From the NCBI GenBank assembly GCA_002696035.1, contig NZQV01000016.1:1-64000 (forward strand): a stretch of DNA of 64,000 bases, read 5' to 3'. Source of the DNA: Balneola sp. (lineage in GTDB: Bacteria; Bacteroidota; Rhodothermia; Balneolales; Balneolaceae). The number at the start of each line of letters is the position of its first letter. Positions within the stretch are counted from its first letter, which is position 1. The notes beneath the pieces were generated by a model. It ran no database searches. It saw only the letters and a program-made list of their open reading frames with translations, and was not told where the DNA came from. A program made the translations under genes and the position numbers. Shown one piece after another: positions 1-10,339 of this stretch.

Positions 1-2307
1 AACCGTATCGTCAACGGCATTGGTGTTTCCACCCACACTGTCATCTCTCCAGGACGTAAATACGATCGGATCTGTGGCTGTACCTTCTGCAATGATCATT
101 CCGTCAATAGTGCCAAAGGCTCCATCTGAATATCGCCCATCCCATGCCTTGATAAGCACTCCGGGCTGTATCTGCAACGTGTCATTCGGGGAAACCGCAG
201 GACTCCACCCTGAATTACTATATACACGCTGAAACATATACGCCCCAGAGGTGATGGCTTCAGGAAAAACAGTACTCAGTGTCCCTCTCAAAAAGTACCC
301 TTCCAGCCCTACTACATTATTGTAGGTGTTGTCTACAAAAGTATTACCGTCTACTCCCGCACCATCGGTGTAACTATTGCCTAATCTGCCCCAGGCACTG
401 ATTCCAATTTCGTTGCCTTCAAAAATGTTAGCATAGATCTGAGCAGCTGTGGTTCTGACTCCTGAATAGCCGTTATTCTCAAATGTATTTTCGAAAATAG
501 TAGCATTTTCTTCGTAAGCGGTAGTCAGATACAAAGAGGCACCAAACTCCCCATTTCCGGAAAAAGTGTTGTTATTGATGGTGATTTGATCTACGTCATT
601 CTCATCAACAAGTAAACCATTCTGTACATTGTTTGATATGGTAGAATTTGTGAGCGAAGTGAGGCCAAAGCTTCTTCCTGTGCCACCATCCCCAAAATAG
701 ACACCATTTTCGCCGTTATTGGTAGCCATTAAACTGTCAATTGATACATCCTCAGTTAGATCATAAAGTTCAACAACTACCCCATCCCGATCGTTAAAAC
801 TTGCAGTCAGGTTATTTAGCTCCGTTCCTGTAGACTGCACATAAATTCCGTCATACCTGTTACTGTTGGAGGTGATGTTATTGAAGGCGATGGGCTTATT
901 ATCAACAAATATTCCATGGTGATTACTGTTAGTGACTAGAACATTGGTCACAGATACGGTCAGCGACCTGAGATATAACGATTGCGTACCAGAGCCACCA
1001 AAACGGATATCTACATAATCCAGTACCGTGTTTTGTGAATTCCCTTCAATTAAAATCTGCCTCCAGTTTCCGCGAGCAGGTTGAGTATTTCGGGCATCTT
1101 CGTTTGAGTCGCCCCCGATGGCATCATCATACTGAGAAGTAAAGTAGATCTTGTCTTGCTCAGTACCGTCTGCTATGAGTGTTCCGTTTACCGTAAAAGT
1201 TACATTGTCAACAAATTTCACCACAGCGCCGGGCTGAATGGTAAGGGTATAGCCCAAAGGAACTGAAATATTGTTTTGCACATAGTACACCGAATCAGCA
1301 AACCAGATGTCTCCGTCAGCTGGGTTTGTTGATATCTCACGAACCGGCAAAGTAGCGCCAAACAACCAAGGTGTGAAATCAACATTGGCGGTAACGGCAT
1401 CACCAGTTCCAGATGGATTTGCAAAGTTTTCCGGCCCCGATTTATCACCCCAGAAATTGTAATCAGCCGTTACTTCTCCTCCCCCGTCGTTTTGAAGACC
1501 AACGGAATTCCCTGAAAGGGTATTATCAGAAATGGTTGGAGTAACGGAACCCGCTTCTATAACCCGAATACCGATGTTGTTATCCAGGATATCGTTATAT
1601 GTGATAGTTGGAATAGCACCGTTATCAATATAGATCCCCGTACCATTTTCGGTGATGGTTGTAGCATTAATAGTTGGGGTGGAGTTAATAGGCACGCGAA
1701 TACCACCCTGTCCGTTCCGGGTTACAGTAGATGAATCGACTTCAAAATTCAGCGCAAGATCTGAAAAAATTCCATATCCATTGTTATCACGGAAAGTAGA
1801 GTGTTTTATAAGAGGACTTGAAGCTCTCAGATCGATCCCATGCCCGGCACTAAACCGAAATTCAGAATGTGTAACTGGTATCCCCAGGGCTCCGGTACGG
1901 TAGGTTATCAATGCACCAGCCTCTCCGCCACCGCCATATTCCATTATAATAAAGCTCATTTCTGAGCCAACACTTGAACTATTGTTGAACCGGATACTTC
2001 CCCAATCTCCATTCGCAGGACTTCCGGCATCCGAGGTAAAAACAATTTGATCGGCTTGTGTACCATTGGCAACCAAGGCTCCGTCAACTATCATTGAAGT
2101 TCCGGAGGAAAACCGAATTTCTGCTCCAGGTTCTATGGTTAAAGTTACCCCTTGAGCCACAACAACGTCTTCTGTTATTGTATAGGGACTATTTGCCTGT
2201 GTCCATGTGACGGAGGTCGCCAAAGTATCTGAAGTTTGAGCAAATAATACACCTTGAGATACAACAATGGCTAGAATTGCTGAGAGTACCGAGAATAGAT
2301 ATTTCAT
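1..2307 (-). CDS. Secreted right-handed beta-helix protein, C-terminus beyond window
   Basis: An open frame starts at an ATG at 2307 and has no stop before base 1 (769 codons), so the gene is cut by the window edge. Residues 1-24 form a signal peptide ending in LFAQ. The mature part repeats a module three times, at about residues 45, 345 and 700: a TLTIxPGAxIKF strand, then a G(A/T)LxAxGTxxDxIxFTS stretch. Between them lie Asn-rich ladders (DNNIGIRV, SDNTLSGNSVG) and one YNFWGDKSGP motif near residue 282. These are typical of PbH1/NosD-type parallel beta-helices that bind or cleave polysaccharides or act as surface adhesins. No catalytic residues can be assigned. A sorting tail like that of its upstream neighbour may lie beyond the edge; that is inference. 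Confidence 0.85.
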   Translation of the reverse strand, partial: MKYLFSVLSAILAIVVSQGVLFAQTSDTLATSVTWTQANSPYTITEDVVVAQGVTLTIEPGAEIRFSSGTSMIVDGALVANGTQADQIVFTSDAGSPANGDWGSIRFNNSSSVGSEMSFIIMEYGGGGEAGALITYRTGALGIPVTHSEFRFSAGHGIDLRASSPLIKHSTFRDNNGYGIFSDLALNFEVDSSTVTRNGQGGIRVPINSTPTINATTITENGTGIYIDNGAIPTITYNDILDNNIGIRVIEAGSVTPTISDNTLSGNSVGLQNDGGGEVTADYNFWGDKSGPENFANPSGTGDAVTANVDFTPWLFGATLPVREISTNPADGDIWFADSVYYVQNNISVPLGYTLTIQPGAVVKFVDNVTFTVNGTLIADGTEQDKIYFTSQYDDAIGGDSNEDARNTQPARGNWRQILIEGNSQNTVLDYVDIRFGGSGTQSLYLRSLTVSVTNVLVTNSNHHGIFVDNKPIAFNNITSNSNRYDGIYVQSTGTELNNLTASFNDRDGVVVELYDLTEDVSIDSLMATNNGENGVYFGDGGTGRSFGLTSLTNSTISNNVQNGLLVDENDVDQITINNNTFSGNGEFGASLYLTTAYEENATIFENTFENNGYSGVRTTAAQIYANIFEGNEIGISAWGRLGNSYTDGAGVDGNTFVDNTYNNVVGLEGYFLRGTLSTVFPEAITSGAYMFQRVYSNSGWSPAVSPNDTLQIQPGVLIKAWDGRYSDGAFGTIDGMIIAEGTATDPIVFTSWRDDSVGGNTNAVDDTV

Positions 2308-2377
2308 TTGTATAAATTTTAGCGGGCCGAAAAGCCTTGTTTAATAGGAATGGCCAACAATAGGTAATTACGATCAC

Positions 2378-2390
2378 TCAGACACTACCC
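2378..2390 (-). promoter_or_regulatory. Shared 13-mer upstream of the beta-helix gene
   Basis: Minus-strand GGGTAGTGTCTGA begins 83 bases before the ATG of the beta-helix gene. The same 13 bases occur upstream of the neighbouring secreted-protein gene at a similar distance. It may be an operator or promoter-proximal site shared by the two genes, or the relic end of a mobile element. Its function is not known. Confidence 0.4.
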
Positions 2391-2467
2391 AAACAGGTGG
2401 TTTTTAAAATAAATAAAGAGGAGACACTTATTCTGCCTCCTCTTGATATTTAGATATTTAAAGACGC

Positions 2468-4771
2468 TTATTTTATTAAGGTGAGCTTCTTGGTTTGCGT
2501 AAATGAACCCGAAACTATTCTGTATATGTAGATTCCTGACGATAACGAACCGGCATCAAATTGAATGGTGTGGTTCCCAGCCGATCTGCGCTCATTTACA
2601 AGATTAGCCACATTTCTTCCCAAAAGATCATACACGTTTAATTTCACTTCTGCTGCATGAGGTAAAGAAAAGCTGATGTTCGTGGTTGGATTAAATGGAT
2701 TGGGGTGATTTTGATTTAACTTAAACCCCTGAATTTTAAAGTCTTCCTCTATTATATCAGTAGAAGTTTGCACTATTGTTTCGTAGAAAACCAGAGAGTC
2801 TACCATTACAGGAAGTCCAGTTGTTATCATATCTGCTTGTAATCTAAATCCAAATTGGATACTGTCTTCAGTTATCAGATTATCAATATTCAGATCTATA
2901 TGATCCGTATTGAAAAGTTCTTCGATATTTTTTGAGCCGTAATATTCATTTATGTTATCCGGCATTTCTTGCTCAGAAATCACTTCATGTAAACTGATCC
3001 ATTCCTGATCTCCTGATCGTAGCAAAAATTCAAACTTCACTGTGTCGATCAAAATGGATAGTGGCTCATAGGGCAAATTTGTTTTCACCCTCAAACCTTC
3101 TTTTTCAGCTACAGGAATTTTAGGAGAGACTATTATTTCATTATATGGCACATCTTCACCCTGTATAAACCCGTTTATTCCTAAAAATCCTTCTGGAAAC
3201 AGAGTAAACTCCTCCCCATTTTCCATCATACCAAGAATAGGAGGATGCATTCTCCATGAATAAAACGGGATTAAGGAATCAGCTTGTTGTGAAGTAAAAA
3301 AACCATTCTCATCAATCGTTGTTTGCTCTAAGATCCAACCTTCAGGGTATGCTAATGCTGATAGAGAATCTACAGAAGGTTGGTATTCAAATTTCATTTT
3401 ATAGGCAACTACTTCTTCAGGTTGAGGATCGTTGTTGTCATCATCGTTACCATTTCCTTCATCATCACTATTGTCATTGTCATCTTCTCCACCATCATCG
3501 CTGCCGCCATCATCATCCCCACCATTCCCGCCACCATCCCCATCAGTTTCGATGATTGAGTAATGTGCATATCCCACAGGGTAGTCGTCTCCCCTGTCAA
3601 AAGAAATATCAATAGTTACAGAGTTATTATAGATAAGTACATCACCATCCGGGTACCCGAAATCTTCAGAGACAAGATTTGTTCCTCTCGCAGCCAGCAT
3701 CAGTGTATCTACTCCGCTATCCAAAATAGATGGCGCTTGCCGATACCTGTATACATCTGAGGTAAAGCTGTCAAAATTAACCATAGTAATTCGATCTCTC
3801 CCCTCATAGGTCCCAATGGAAATATTGTTGTAGTATGGCAGTTCAGCACTTGAGACCTCCTCTAAGGTGGCCGCTCTGATCATATGCATGGTTTCAGGTC
3901 CAAAAAATTCCCGGGTAAATCCGTATGCATAATTTCCGGCAATAACCCGATTAAAATCATACCCTTCAAATTTCTTTTGGCTTATCAATTGGGGAAACGA
4001 TGGTGTGCTGATATCGAGAACTACCATGATGTCATCATCGGCAATAACAAGACGGTTTTCATCCATAAACGTAATATTTGAGGACTCCAGGCGGTTTGGA
4101 AATAGTTCATAGATAGGATCTTCAGGTTCGATCTCTTCTCTCTTTTCTAAGTCTTCAAAGAGGTTTGAAACAATATTGAAGCCTTCATTTCCCTCTGGCC
4201 CAACTTCTTGTATACTTATATCATCAAAGTTTTTTCTGATCATATACCCCCTTTCGTTGGGAGCTGTCCCCCTGGTAAAAGTACCTAACACATCAAACGG
4301 CGCAACCTGTATATCCTGTAATCCAACGGGATCAAAATAAGCTTCGTCATCGGCGTTATCAGGATTATCATCATCTGCTGCATTCCTTCTGGCAAAAATT
4401 CGTCCAAAAAACTGGGATTGACTTCCATCTGTTTCTCTGAAATAATAAACCAAAAGTCTGTCACTGCCTATTCTGAATAATCCCTCAACAGATGCTTCCT
4501 GGTCATCAATGTTTAAATTTATATCGCCTACCCAATTGGGTACATAATCGTCGGGAGTTTCATTGTAGCGATAAATTCGCAATCCACTATTTTCATAATT
4601 TCTAACATATAAGTACGGGTATTCCTGGAACAACAGCTCGCTGCCACCATCCTCTTCAATATATTTTTGATAAAATGTATTCAGTTTTAAACTGAGTGAA
4701 TCCTGAGCTTGAAGGGGAACTGCTATCAAAATGCCTATTATCAATACTATGGAATTGCTTGCTAACTTCAT
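2468..4771 (-). CDS. Secreted sorting-tail protein with propeller-like N-terminal part
   Basis: A 767-residue protein with a signal peptide (cleavage after VPLQA). The first 400 residues contain short beta motifs such as [16 protein letters not shown], typical of LVIVD/beta-propeller-like secreted proteins. A very acidic Gly/Asp/Asn linker follows at about residues 410-450, then a beta-sandwich-like region. The last ~85 residues are a type A sorting domain ([41 protein letters not shown]), which predicts export by the type IX secretion system and surface attachment or release. The acidic linker could bind calcium. The substrate is unknown. It lies 160 bp upstream of the beta-helix gene on the same strand, and each has its own copy of a shared upstream 13-mer. 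Confidence 0.8.
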   Translation of the reverse strand: MKLASNSIVLIIGILIAVPLQAQDSLSLKLNTFYQKYIEEDGGSELLFQEYPYLYVRNYENSGLRIYRYNETPDDYVPNWVGDINLNIDDQEASVEGLFRIGSDRLLVYYFRETDGSQSQFFGRIFARRNAADDDNPDNADDEAYFDPVGLQDIQVAPFDVLGTFTRGTAPNERGYMIRKNFDDISIQEVGPEGNEGFNIVSNLFEDLEKREEIEPEDPIYELFPNRLESSNITFMDENRLVIADDDIMVVLDISTPSFPQLISQKKFEGYDFNRVIAGNYAYGFTREFFGPETMHMIRAATLEEVSSAELPYYNNISIGTYEGRDRITMVNFDSFTSDVYRYRQAPSILDSGVDTLMLAARGTNLVSEDFGYPDGDVLIYNNSVTIDISFDRGDDYPVGYAHYSIIETDGDGGGNGGDDDGGSDDGGEDDNDNSDDEGNGNDDDNNDPQPEEVVAYKMKFEYQPSVDSLSALAYPEGWILEQTTIDENGFFTSQQADSLIPFYSWRMHPPILGMMENGEEFTLFPEGFLGINGFIQGEDVPYNEIIVSPKIPVAEKEGLRVKTNLPYEPLSILIDTVKFEFLLRSGDQEWISLHEVISEQEMPDNINEYYGSKNIEELFNTDHIDLNIDNLITEDSIQFGFRLQADMITTGLPVMVDSLVFYETIVQTSTDIIEEDFKIQGFKLNQNHPNPFNPTTNISFSLPHAAEVKLNVYDLLGRNVANLVNERRSAGNHTIQFDAGSLSSGIYIYRIVSGSFTQTKKLTLIK

Positions 4772-4832
4772 TTTACCAACTCTGTTTTCACTTTAAATTA
4801 TTGAAGTAGCCATTATACTGCCCCTCCACGCT

Positions 4833-4845
4833 TCAGACACTACCC
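4833..4845 (-). promoter_or_regulatory. Shared 13-mer upstream of the sorting-tail gene
   Basis: Minus-strand GGGTAGTGTCTGA begins 74 bases before the start codon, identical to the copy ahead of the next gene downstream. Flanking bases differ between the two copies, so only the 13-mer is conserved. Co-regulation is inferred. Confidence 0.4.
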
Positions 4846-5061
4846 GTTTATGTAGATTTTTTTAATGCTATAGCTACACATACGGATAAGTTTATAATTT
4901 CAAATTCAAGGAAAGCACTCTTAGGCAGCTCGGAATCTTGTTCAATTCGATCTTTATCCAACATAACCCACCAGAAATTGAACCCTTTTTTTAGACTTTG
5001 GTATTGATATTGAAGCCAAAAACCTTCGTCAAATTTCATACCTTTAAAAGAAAAACCCGCT

Positions 5062-6222
5062 ATGCCTCGTACATCTCTCCCCGCCAACCTCAAACTTGGA
5101 TTTTTAGGTGCCGGTCAGCTGGCCCGCATGAGTGCCCTGCAAGCTTTTCGATTTGGAATACAGGTAGCTGTTTTTTCGGACCGAACCGAGAACGAGCCTG
5201 TTCAATTTATGACGCCGTTTTCTGCTTCAGGATCCTTCGATTCGGTAGATGATATGGTGGAATTTGCCAAAGGCTGCGATGTCATCACCCTGGAGAATGA
5301 ATTCATCAGCTCCGCCATCCTTAAAGAAGTACAAGAAAGAAGCGGAACGCCGATCTTTCCTTCGCCGGATAGTTTTGCCCTTATCGAAAATAAACTCATC
5401 GAAAAGCAAACTTTCGAAGCGGCTGGAATTCCAGTCACACCTTATAAGCTTGTGAAAAACGATATGGATATCGAAGCTTTTGGAGAGGAACATGGCTGGC
5501 CTTTCCTGCTGAAATCATCCAAAGGCGGTTATGATGGATATGGAAATGAAACTGTTAAGAATCTCGATTCTGCCAAAGAAGCTTTTGACAAACTGGGAGG
5601 CAACAAAGGCCGCGATACTGTTGCAGAAGCCTTCGTGGATTTCACGAACGAAATTGCGGTACAGGTAGCCCGTAATGAAACCGGAACCGTGGTTTATCCT
5701 TGTTGCGAAACCGTTCAGGAAAACCATATTTGTGTGGCGGTACTTTCGCCGGCTCCTGTGGAAGAACGGTTTCAGAAAAAGGCACAGGAACTAGCCCTTA
5801 AGGCAACAGAGACCATTGATGGAAAAGGGATTTTTGCCTTCGAGTTTTTCCTCACTAAAGATGGTGAAGTATTGCTGAATGAATCCGCTCCACGTCCCCA
5901 TAATTCCGGCCATTATACTATTGAAGGCACCGTGGCTTCTCAGTTTGAAAATCACGTGCGGGGCGTGCTTGGACTTCCTCTCGGCTCAACCCAATTGAAC
6001 AAGCCGGCGGTTGCTATGATCAACTTGTTGGGTACACATAAACGTCCGGCCGAAACAGACCACCTCTCCGAAGCGCTGGAAACCGAAAACGGACATCTTC
6101 ACGTGTATGGAAAGATCGACAGTAAAGTAGGCCGCAAGATGGCGCATTATACCCTGCTTGGAGAAAATCTGGAAAAGACCTATAAGAAGGCGATGCACGT
6201 AACCCGAAATATCGAAATTTGA
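5062..6222 (+). CDS. purK: 5-(carboxyamino)imidazole ribonucleotide synthase
   Basis: PurK carboxylates AIR to N5-CAIR using ATP and bicarbonate in de novo purine synthesis. The 386-residue ATP-grasp protein begins with the nucleotide-binding strand [12 protein letters not shown]. It contains the ATP-grasp lysine/glycine segment [15 protein letters not shown] and the metal and substrate region [19 protein letters not shown], all diagnostic. Length is normal for the family. It is followed 64 bp downstream by purE, whose product converts N5-CAIR to CAIR, so the two form a functional operon. An ORF on the opposite strand over its 5' end is not credible. Confidence 0.96.
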   Translation: MPRTSLPANLKLGFLGAGQLARMSALQAFRFGIQVAVFSDRTENEPVQFMTPFSASGSFDSVDDMVEFAKGCDVITLENEFISSAILKEVQERSGTPIFPSPDSFALIENKLIEKQTFEAAGIPVTPYKLVKNDMDIEAFGEEHGWPFLLKSSKGGYDGYGNETVKNLDSAKEAFDKLGGNKGRDTVAEAFVDFTNEIAVQVARNETGTVVYPCCETVQENHICVAVLSPAPVEERFQKKAQELALKATETIDGKGIFAFEFFLTKDGEVLLNESAPRPHNSGHYTIEGTVASQFENHVRGVLGLPLGSTQLNKPAVAMINLLGTHKRPAETDHLSEALETENGHLHVYGKIDSKVGRKMAHYTLLGENLEKTYKKAMHVTRNIEI

Positions 6223-6286
6223 TGTTCTGAATTCAGAATTCAGAATTCTATATTTCAATCAAACCAAATTCAGAGATAAGAAAATA

Positions 6287-6772
6287 ATGAGCAATCCAAC
6301 CGTCGGCGTAGTAATGGGCAGCGACAGCGACTGGCCCACCATGAAAGAAGCCACTGAAATTTTAGATCACTTTAAAGTCCCTTACGAAAAGCGCGTGGTT
6401 TCGGCCCATCGTACTCCCGATGTGATGGCCAATTATGGAAAGGAAGCACGCGATCGGGGAATCAAAATAATTATTGCGGGTGCGGGTGGTGCTGCTCATC
6501 TTCCGGGTATGCTTGCAAGTCACACTACCTTGCCGGTGATCGGTGTTCCTATAAAAACTTCTGCTCTTGGCGGAGTGGACAGCCTTTACTCCATCGTGCA
6601 AATGCCAAATGGAATACCGGTTGCAACAGTCGCCATCGATAAAGCGAAAAATGCAGGATTACTTGCAGTTAGAATGCTTGGCATGAATGATGAAAAGCTC
6701 ACCAAAAAGCTGCAAGCTTATCATCAGGAGATGGCAGAAGAGTCTATGAAGAAGACACAGAATTTGAAGTAA
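6287..6772 (+). CDS. purE: N5-carboxyaminoimidazole ribonucleotide mutase (class I PurE)
   Basis: A 161-residue class I PurE that rearranges N5-CAIR to CAIR immediately after PurK in the purine pathway. Diagnostic motifs are the N-terminal [10 protein letters not shown] loop, SAHRTPD with the catalytic His, and [11 protein letters not shown] near residue 65. The 64-bp purK-purE gap holds tandem AATTCAG units but no terminator, so co-transcription is likely. The gene converges on the esterase gene downstream with about 30 bp between stops and no visible hairpin. Confidence 0.97.
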   Translation: MSNPTVGVVMGSDSDWPTMKEATEILDHFKVPYEKRVVSAHRTPDVMANYGKEARDRGIKIIIAGAGGAAHLPGMLASHTTLPVIGVPIKTSALGGVDSLYSIVQMPNGIPVATVAIDKAKNAGLLAVRMLGMNDEKLTKKLQAYHQEMAEESMKKTQNLK

Positions 6773-6803
6773 AGAAAAGAAACTCCCATACTTCATTTTA
6801 CTT

Positions 6804-9161
6804 CTACTTGATCAAACTCAATTTTCTTGTTTGAAGGAATTCTCCGGCTTGTAAAGCATAAAAGTACAATCCGCTGGAAAGATTACCCGCATCAAAAACA
6901 ACGGTGTGATTCCCTGCCACCACTCTTCCGTTGATCAAGTTTTCCACTTTCTGTCCCAGCATATTATACACATTCAGCTGAACATCAGATGCTTCCGGTA
7001 TCGAAAACTGTATGTTAGTAGTTGGATTGAAAGGATTGGGGAAGTTTTGAGCAAGGGCAAATTCAGTGGGAAGTAAACGATCGGTTTCATTACTCACTGC
7101 AGTCAGGCTTGCCTCGTTGCTATAACCAGAGACAAATTCGCCCTGATACGCTTTCACCCTATATATTCCGGATTCATCTGCGGTCCCTGAATCCACAAAT
7201 TCAACTACGTCTGTTTCAACTGTATCTATAGTCACAAAACCGGCCTCTTCTGAGGTCTTTCTTTCTATGATGTAGCCATCCTCAGCATTGGTTCGATCTC
7301 TCCAATTCAGCGTAATCTCATTATCGTTGTTCTGTGTGATCTCCAAAGCTGTGGGAGGAGCAAGGATCACAAAAGTAGAAACTTCACTCCATTCCGAATT
7401 TCCTGTAGTATTTACAGCACGCACTCTCCAATAATATGTTTTACCCTCATCAACACCATTCATCACTGCTGATGTATCTCTCCCTTCGTAGGTGTCTGTC
7501 ATGGAGCCGAACGCCTCATCCGCAGAAAGCTCGGCACGGTATTCCCTTGCGTAGATCGCTTGTCTCCATTCCATATTCACGAAATCCAGTCTATTACGAT
7601 AGGTCTCAACCGAACCCAAAAGCGGAGCTCCTGGCAATGGAATGTATGTGGTGAAATTATACGGATCGGTCCACGGACCTGTCTCCCCTTCCTGATTTTC
7701 GATCTGAATTCGCCAAAAATATTTCTGGCCTTTTTCAAGACCATCGATGGTGGCTGATGTATCAGAAGCAGAACTTTCATGTATCACATTCTGAAAAGAG
7801 GCACCGGGTGATACTTCTATATTATAGCTGGCAGCATCATCACTTCCATTCCATTTTAAGGTGATGGTAGTATCCTGATCTTCTTCATTATTGGCAGGGG
7901 CAACCAAACTTGTTTTGCCGAAGTATGAGGAATCATTTCCTAAAACCGGTGTTTCCCAGGTGATCCAGGGTGTAAGATCTGTGTTATACGGACTTGCAGC
8001 TACATCAGTGTCTACACTATCAACGCCAACCAGGAATTTATCCACATAATTTTCTATAACCACGCGTTTTTCTGCTGTAAGTGCACAGTGATTATGCCCG
8101 CCCATGTTATAATATCCAAACCGATCGGGTACGCCTAAAGCATCCCATACCTTCTCAGCGGCATTACTTGCAACATATCCGGATTCATCTGCCAGCCAGG
8201 TCCAGCCATCGTTTCCAGTTACCAACAAAGCCCTCGGTGCAACCATAGCCATCAGTTCGTGGTGGTCGAATGGGAGTTTGGTGGCTGCATTCCCAAATGC
8301 ACCTTTAAAGCCTTCACGGAACCATGCTGCATTAGTGGCAGCAAGTGTTTCAACTCCATCCATGGTATCAGAAAAACGCCAGGATGTATATCCTCCGCCC
8401 CCTGATTCTTGTGAAATAGTCAATGCAATTCGTTCATCAAAAGCACCGGCAAACAACGCCATTTTCCCGGCAAATGAACAACCGGTGACTGCGAGTTTAT
8501 CTGTATCAATATTCAGATCATCTGATACCATTTCCAATCCATCAATCAAACGGCTTACGCCCCATGGCCATGCTCCATATGCTCCAATATCTGTTCTTTC
8601 TGGATACAGATCATTGATCGGTTCACTCCCTCGGGTTTGTGTATGCGCCATCACCTGACCGAAGTTAAACGAGATCTGTGCAATATCTCTGCTGCTAAAA
8701 ATTTCTCCCGGTAAACTTCCGGATGCCCCACCCATTCCGATCACAGCAGGAAACGGCCCTGTACCCTCCGGTAAAGTGACGGGAGAAGTCAGCGTAAGTG
8801 TATTGTCATTCACGGTAACATGAACGGTTAAAACACCATCAGCATAAGTTGCCTCAATTGCATCGGGATCCTGAGGTACCCCCCCGGTTTCATAATGCTC
8901 GATCTCGGCGCCAATCTCAGCCCGGCGGTGTTTCCAGTCCGAATAATTCGAGATCACCCCTCTGCCATCTGACCACTCAAAAGGGTTAGTCAATGCCTGT
9001 ACATTTGGGAGCTCGTTTACCGATGGCATATAAGGCGCCTGACAATCGTCACAGGTTTCCTCCTCCTGATACACGAAAGGAATTTCCTGAGCGGTAACAT
9101 CAAATGAACCACATAGTTGAAATAATAGCACAAAGGTCAAAATAGTACACGTTCTCAGCAT
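6804..9161 (-). CDS. Secreted CE15-like glucuronoyl esterase with Fn3 domains and sorting tail
   Basis: A 785-residue protein with an N-terminal signal peptide. Residues ~55-390 match the carbohydrate esterase family 15 fold: an SDWKHRRAEI-type start, the nucleophile motif GCSFAGK, QESGGGGYTSWR, HHELMAMVAPRALL, KVWDALGVPDRFG and the catalytic-His motif GGHNHC. CE15 enzymes cleave ester bonds between lignin and glucuronoxylan. Two or three fibronectin type III-like domains follow (YFWRIQIEN, YYWRVRAVN, YIIERKT), then a type A sorting tail ([10 protein letters not shown]...TRKLSLIK) indicating type IX secretion. The family usually has R or another residue where this protein has F/A in GCS-x-x-GK, so substrate preference is uncertain. 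It is monocistronic, with a 340-bp intergenic region upstream. Confidence 0.85.
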   Translation of the reverse strand: MLRTCTILTFVLLFQLCGSFDVTAQEIPFVYQEEETCDDCQAPYMPSVNELPNVQALTNPFEWSDGRGVISNYSDWKHRRAEIGAEIEHYETGGVPQDPDAIEATYADGVLTVHVTVNDNTLTLTSPVTLPEGTGPFPAVIGMGGASGSLPGEIFSSRDIAQISFNFGQVMAHTQTRGSEPINDLYPERTDIGAYGAWPWGVSRLIDGLEMVSDDLNIDTDKLAVTGCSFAGKMALFAGAFDERIALTISQESGGGGYTSWRFSDTMDGVETLAATNAAWFREGFKGAFGNAATKLPFDHHELMAMVAPRALLVTGNDGWTWLADESGYVASNAAEKVWDALGVPDRFGYYNMGGHNHCALTAEKRVVIENYVDKFLVGVDSVDTDVAASPYNTDLTPWITWETPVLGNDSSYFGKTSLVAPANNEEDQDTTITLKWNGSDDAASYNIEVSPGASFQNVIHESSASDTSATIDGLEKGQKYFWRIQIENQEGETGPWTDPYNFTTYIPLPGAPLLGSVETYRNRLDFVNMEWRQAIYAREYRAELSADEAFGSMTDTYEGRDTSAVMNGVDEGKTYYWRVRAVNTTGNSEWSEVSTFVILAPPTALEITQNNDNEITLNWRDRTNAEDGYIIERKTSEEAGFVTIDTVETDVVEFVDSGTADESGIYRVKAYQGEFVSGYSNEASLTAVSNETDRLLPTEFALAQNFPNPFNPTTNIQFSIPEASDVQLNVYNMLGQKVENLINGRVVAGNHTVVFDAGNLSSGLYFYALQAGEFLQTRKLSLIK

Positions 9162-9501
9162 AATTTACTCCAGAGTCGTTGTTGGATTTGGGGTGCGATA
9201 ATTTTGCTCAAATAAGAGCCAATTTCTTGAATTCAATTCTTACCTAAGAAATGCAATTCGAGTCCAATATGCCATCAAAAGATTGTGTAGGTGTAATATT
9301 TTACAATATGTTGGGCAATTTTTGCTCACTTATTATGATATCCAGTTCAATCCTTCAGATCACTCAGAATGTCAGATCACAAATAAAAGCACCAGAGGCT
9401 TTGTGAAAGTCTTAAAATAGCGTACTTTTGATTTTGGAATCACGATTCATTGTTGTGATGTATCCTTTTTCCAATTTCAATTTTAAATAGATTTAGACAT
9501 T
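9162..9501. other. Intergenic region between divergent esterase and RRM genes
   Basis: This 340-bp stretch carries no convincing ORF. It is AT-rich and must hold both divergent promoters; only the RRM-side promoter is recognisable (TTTG at 9400, TACTTTTG at 9423). Confidence 0.6.
9400..9430 (+). promoter_or_regulatory. Bacteroidota-type promoter for the RRM gene
   Basis: TTTG at 9400-9403, 19 bases, then TACTTTTG at 9423-9430. This fits the Bacteroidota housekeeping consensus TTTG(-33)/TANNTTTG(-7). The start codon lies about 72 bases further on, leaving room for a 5' leader. Confidence 0.55.
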
Positions 9502-9747
9502 ATGAATATTTACATCGGAAACCTGAGTTATGACGTTTCCAGCGAACAACTTCAAGAAGTTTTTGAGGCTTACGGTACTGTAAGTTCTGCAAAAGTAATT
9601 ACCGACCGAAATTCGGGGCGTTCCAAAGGTTTCGGTTTTGTGGAAATGGATAACAAAGCCGAGGCAGAAGCTGCCATCGAACAATTGGATGGAGCTGAAA
9701 TTGATGGCCGTCCGGTTAAAGTGAATGAGGCTAAGCCTCGCAACTGA
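9502..9747 (+). CDS. Small RNA-recognition-motif protein
   Basis: An 81-residue single-RRM protein. RNP-2 (MNIYIGNLSY) is at the N-terminus and RNP-1 (KGFGFVEM) near residue 43, both complete with aromatic residues for RNA stacking. Such small RRM proteins in Bacteroidota and cyanobacteria bind single-stranded RNA and are linked to cold response or post-transcriptional control. There is no Gly-rich tail; the protein ends in NEAKPRN. It has its own promoter and a strong terminator, so it is a single-gene unit. A specific RNA target cannot be deduced. Confidence 0.93.
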   Translation: MNIYIGNLSYDVSSEQLQEVFEAYGTVSSAKVITDRNSGRSKGFGFVEMDNKAEAEAAIEQLDGAEIDGRPVKVNEAKPRN

Positions 9748-9767
9748 TCATTCTTTTGATTTGATTT

Positions 9768-9802
9768 AAAAGCCTTTCTCTTTCCGGGAAAGGCTTTTTT
9801 TA
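9768..9802 (+). terminator. Intrinsic terminator after the RRM gene
   Basis: An 11-bp stem, AAAAGCCTTTC paired with GAAAGGCTTTT, with a 9-base loop and an uninterrupted T run. It begins about 20 bases after the RRM stop codon. Confidence 0.9.
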
Positions 9803-9867
9803 TTTCAGTAACTTTTTTAGCTAAACTCAGTATCAGTGACCTGAATATTAAACAAAGATTTTTTGCT

Positions 9868-10188
9868 ATGATAATGACCACCACACATTCCATCGACCAT
9901 AAAGAGATCAAAACGTATAAAGGTATTGTAACCGGAGAGGCTATACTGGGAGCAAATATCTTCCGTGATTTTTTCGCAGGAATTCGTGATATCGTTGGAG
10001 GACGTTCCGGTGCTTACGAAAAGGAATTGCAGTCTGCCCGTAAGATCGCGTTTGAGGAAATGGAAATGAAAGCCAATAGTGTAGGGGCCAATGCCATCGT
10101 TGGCATCGACATTGACTATGAAACCATAGGTGCCAATGGCAGTTTGTTGATGGTTTCCGTTAGCGGAACCGCAGTTTTAGCGGAATGA
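9868..10188 (+). CDS. YbjQ/UPF0145 family heavy-metal-binding-domain protein
   Basis: A 106-residue cytoplasmic protein matching the YbjQ (UPF0145) family: [21 protein letters not shown] at the N-terminus, [21 protein letters not shown] in the middle and [12 protein letters not shown] near the C-terminus. The family forms pentameric rings; its in vivo role is unsettled, and the heavy-metal-binding name is historical. Two in-frame ATGs lie six bases apart. It stands alone between the RRM terminator and the converging dnaJ. Confidence 0.92.
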   Translation: MIMTTTHSIDHKEIKTYKGIVTGEAILGANIFRDFFAGIRDIVGGRSGAYEKELQSARKIAFEEMEMKANSVGANAIVGIDIDYETIGANGSLLMVSVSGTAVLAE

Positions 10189-10195
10189 TTTGTTG

Positions 10196-10336
10196 ATTAG
10201 GTTTTAGGGTCGAGGTATTAGGTGTTAGCGCTCCTAATCATAAACCAGTAATACTATGTACAGAAGTATAAGTTTTATTCGAGACTTTTCATTTCAGCAT
10301 ACTTTACCTAAAACCTCGCCCTTAACTACTAAAACC
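10196..10336. repeat. Imperfect inverted repeat between ybjQ-like gene and dnaJ
   Basis: TAGGTTTTAGGGTCGAGGT near 10199 is imperfectly complementary to ACCTAAAACCTCGCCCTTA near 10307, enclosing about 90 bases. It lies between convergent genes and could act as a long-loop terminator, or be a degenerate dispersed palindrome like others in this window. Confidence 0.35.
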
Positions 10337-10339
10337 TAT

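Noticed and set aside
3319-3612. His-rich plus-strand and Met-rich minus-strand ORFs around 3.5 kb
   Set aside because: They are frame shadows of the acidic Asp/Gly linker of the sorting-tail protein, whose repetitive codons read as His or Met in other frames. Unlike the leader at 59.9 kb, these have no position upstream of an amino-acid operon.
4848-5093. 81-codon minus-strand ORF upstream of and overlapping purK
   Set aside because: It covers the first codons of a certain gene, has no recognisable family or start signal, and its composition looks random. The 290-bp gap is better described as a divergent promoter region.
8278-8658. 126-codon plus-strand ORF inside the esterase gene
   Set aside because: It is antisense to the conserved CE15 catalytic core and has no independent features.
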